Assembly (NCBI GenBank): GCA_963730365.1
Contig: CAVSRM010000003.1
Location: forward strand, 186,001-250,000
Source of the DNA: Fodinibacter sp963730365
GTDB lineage: Bacteria; Actinomycetota; Actinomycetes; Actinomycetales; Dermatophilaceae
Direction of reading: 5' to 3'
Length of the DNA: 64,000 nt
Shown here: positions 62,334 through 64,000 of the stretch, one piece after another
Layout: every line of letters begins with the position of its first letter
Position numbering within the stretch: position 1 is the stretch's first letter
Translations under genes and position numbers: made by a program
Notes under the pieces: model-generated
Told to the model about the DNA's origin: nothing
Seen by the model: only the letters and a program-made list of their open reading frames with translations
Databases searched by the model: none

Positions 62334-63314
62334 ATGGCGATGACGGCGAAGGTCAAGGACGAGCTCAGCCGGCACCCGGTGACCAAGCCGTGCTGCCGCA
62401 AGTCCGAGATCGCCGCGACGCTGAGGTTCGCCGGGGGACTGCACATCATCGGTGGCCGGATCGTCGTGGAGGCCGAGCTCGACACCGCGAACGCCGCACG
62501 TCGGCTGCGCCGTGAGCTCGCGGAGGTCTACGGCCACTCGTGCGAGGTGCTGGTCCTGGCAGCCGGAGGACTGCGCCGCGGCACCCGCTACGTCGTGCGG
62601 GTCGTCCAGGACGGCGAGTCGCTCGCCCGGCAGACCGGGCTCATCGACGGCCGCGGTCGACCCGTGCGCGGACTGCCGCCCAAGGTGGTCAGCGGCTCGG
62701 TGTGCGATGCCGAGGCGGCGTGGCGCGGCGCCTTCATCGCCCACGGGTCCCTGACCGAGCCGGGGCGTTCGTCGGCGCTGGAGGTGACCTGCCCCGGTCC
62801 CGAGGCCGCCCTGGCCCTCGTCGGCGCTGCTCGGCGGATGGGGATCTCGGCCAAGGCCCGTGAGGTGAGGGGAGTCGACCGGGTCGTGATCCGCGACGGC
62901 GACGCCATCGGTGCGATGCTCACCCGGCTCGGAGCGCACGACGCCGTCCTCACCTGGGAGGACCGGCGGATCCGGCGCGAGGTTCGCGCCACCGCCAACC
63001 GCCTCGCCAACTTCGACGACGCCAACCTCCGTCGCTCGGCGCGGGCTGCCGTCGCGGCCGGCGCGAGGGTCGAGCGAGCCCTCGAGATCCTCGGCGAGGA
63101 CATCCCCGACCACCTGCGCGAGGCCGGCGAGCTCCGGCTCGAGCACAAGGAGGCCTCGCTCGAGGAGCTCGGCCAGCTGGCCTCCCCACCGATGACCAAG
63201 GATGCCGTGGCGGGCCGGATCAGGCGCCTCCTGGCGATGGCCGACAAGCGAGCGAGCGACGAGGGGCTCCAGGGCACGGAAGCGGTCCTCACGGCGGACA
63301 TGCTCGACACCTGA
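62334..63314 (+). CDS. whiA: Sporulation/cell-division regulator WhiA
   Basis: 326 residues starting at ATG 62334 (MAMTAKVKDELS, the usual WhiA N-terminus); another in-frame ATG lies at 62325. The N-terminal half is a LAGLIDADG-like fold, with the RFAGGLHIIGGRIVVEAELD region and AAWRGAFIAHGSLTEP. The C-terminal half (about 230-326) is a helix-turn-helix DNA-binding domain ending LASPPMTKDAVAGRIRRLL. WhiA controls division genes with WhiB in Streptomyces and is kept in non-sporulating actinobacteria for cell division. It lies 20 bases after yvcK. Confidence 0.95.
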   Translation: MAMTAKVKDELSRHPVTKPCCRKSEIAATLRFAGGLHIIGGRIVVEAELDTANAARRLRRELAEVYGHSCEVLVLAAGGLRRGTRYVVRVVQDGESLARQTGLIDGRGRPVRGLPPKVVSGSVCDAEAAWRGAFIAHGSLTEPGRSSALEVTCPGPEAALALVGAARRMGISAKAREVRGVDRVVIRDGDAIGAMLTRLGAHDAVLTWEDRRIRREVRATANRLANFDDANLRRSARAAVAAGARVERALEILGEDIPDHLREAGELRLEHKEASLEELGQLASPPMTKDAVAGRIRRLLAMADKRASDEGLQGTEAVLTADMLDT

Positions 63315-63390
63315 GGCCCCCGGCGGTCTGTTGCGTAAGCGGTTACTCGCCCGTACGGCGGACCGGTCGCGGCCCGCGGAAGCACGGGTC

Positions 63391-63396
63391 TAGGGT
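63391..63396 (+). promoter_or_regulatory. Predicted -10 box (TAGGGT) of gap
   Basis: TAGGGT lies 68 bases before GTG 63459. No clear -35 was found. Confidence 0.45.
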
Positions 63397-63412
63397 TGGT
63401 GGTGGAAACCCC

Positions 63413-63432
63413 GTGCCGCACACCTGCGGCAC
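63413..63432 (+). promoter_or_regulatory. Hairpin in the gap 5' leader
   Basis: GTGCCGCA and TGCGGCAC pair perfectly (8 bases) around the loop CACC, starting about 10 bases after the predicted transcript start. It may stabilise the message of this highly expressed gene. It lies 10 bases before the Shine-Dalgarno ggaagg (63443-63448), which stays free. Confidence 0.5.
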
Positions 63433-63458
63433 CCCGCTGAGTGGAAGGCAGCACGCAC

Positions 63459-64000
63459 GTGACTGTTCGTGTAGGTATCAACGGATTCGGCCGCATCGGT
63501 CGCAACTTCTTCCGCGCCGTGCACGCATCCGGCGCAGACATCGAGATCGTGGCCGCCAACGACCTGATGGACAACAAGAGCATTGCCCACCTGCTGAAGT
63601 ACGACTCGGTGCTCGGTGTCCTGGCCGACGAGGTCTCGTCCACCGACGACGCGATCATCGTGGGCGACAAGACGATCAAGATCTTCGCCGAGCGCAACCC
63701 GGCAGACATCCCGTGGGGCGAGGTCGGCGCTGACGTCGTCATCGAGTCGACGGGCTTCTTCACCGACGCCACGAAGGCGCACGCGCACATCGACGGTGGC
63801 GCGAAGAAGGTCATCATCTCGGCACCCGCCTCCAACGAGGACGCCACGTTCGTCATGGGTGTCAACCACGAGCTGTACGACCCGGCCGGCCACCACGTCA
63901 TCTCCAACGCGTCGTGCACGACCAACTGCCTGGCCCCCATGGCCAAGCCGCTGTCCGACGACCTGGGCATCGTCAAGGGACTCATGACGACGATCCACGC
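63459..64000 (+). CDS. gap: Glyceraldehyde-3-phosphate dehydrogenase, type I, 3' end outside the window
   Basis: Glycolytic enzyme that oxidises and phosphorylates glyceraldehyde 3-phosphate with NAD+. About 180 of some 335 residues are visible, and the frame is open to the right edge. The NAD-binding start reads VRVGINGFGRIGRNFFRAV. Asn-Asp in VAANDLMDN favours NAD over NADP. STGFFT and the active-site SNASCTTNCLAP follow, with catalytic Cys153. A good Shine-Dalgarno sequence (ggaagg, 10 bases upstream) supports GTG 63459. Pgk and tpi would be expected next, outside the window. Confidence 0.95.
   Translation, partial: MTVRVGINGFGRIGRNFFRAVHASGADIEIVAANDLMDNKSIAHLLKYDSVLGVLADEVSSTDDAIIVGDKTIKIFAERNPADIPWGEVGADVVIESTGFFTDATKAHAHIDGGAKKVIISAPASNEDATFVMGVNHELYDPAGHHVISNASCTTNCLAPMAKPLSDDLGIVKGLMTTIH

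Overview
The window is very GC-rich, densely packed and almost entirely coding. It suggests a Gram-positive actinobacterium, most likely of the Micrococcales and perhaps Intrasporangiaceae-like. The reasons are the PdtaR-type ANTAR regulator, WhiA, a mycothiol-dependent enzyme family, frequent GTG starts, and many genes whose start codon lies 6-7 bases after a TANNNT -10 box. No prophage, insertion sequence, CRISPR array or rRNA was seen. There is one tRNA gene.

Layout. 1-2,929: end of the trp operon (trpA), a DoxX/MauE protein, a DsbA-like thiol protein and lgt. 2,965-11,295: gltB-gltD, pyk, tRNA-Leu(CAA) and pdtaR. 11,329-15,995: a DUF554 protein, a GNAT acetyltransferase, a hotdog thioesterase and polA. 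16,003-29,520: an envelope-polysaccharide block with a flippase, two GT-C-like membrane proteins, a DUF2613-like microprotein, a GT4 glycosyltransferase, a methyltransferase, a giant AftD-like arabinofuranosyltransferase, an acyltransferase and a DUF3068 protein. 29,575-32,114: a methyltransferase, rpsA and its terminator. 32,453-37,172: a coupled three-gene operon (GT2 synthase, HlyD-like membrane-fusion protein, GH81 lipoprotein), probably for making or exporting a beta-1,3-glucan. 37,241-44,391: a PPOX protein, coaE-grpB, a PLP decarboxylase, an HNH nuclease and uvrB. 44,458-54,492: ppc, a TerC-like protein, an EamA transporter, a pentapeptide-DinB protein, a GerW-like protein, a hydratase, a metallo-beta-lactamase-fold hydrolase, a mycothiol-dependent isomerase-like protein and a GH15 enzyme. 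54,564-64,000: uvrA, a Rieske lipoprotein, the uvrC-rapZ-yvcK-whiA operon and the start of gap.

How it fits together. The core order (trpA, lgt, pyk, pdtaR, polA, rpsA, coaE, uvrB, uvrA) matches, from memory, Rv1613-Rv1638 of Mycobacterium tuberculosis. The uvrC-rapZ-yvcK-whiA run matches Rv1420-Rv1423. The two polysaccharide blocks sit inside this backbone, between polA and rpsA and between rpsA and coaE. The first block has the gene families of the mycobacterial Rv0224c-Rv0228 and aftD (Rv0236c/Rv0236A) loci.

Most interesting points: the GT2-HlyD-GH81 operon with its long leader and an apparent frameshift in a C-tract; the AftD block; polA and a thioesterase diverging leaderless from a 19-base spacer with overlapping -10 boxes; pdtaR starting one base after a tRNA; and a histone-like tail on UvrA.
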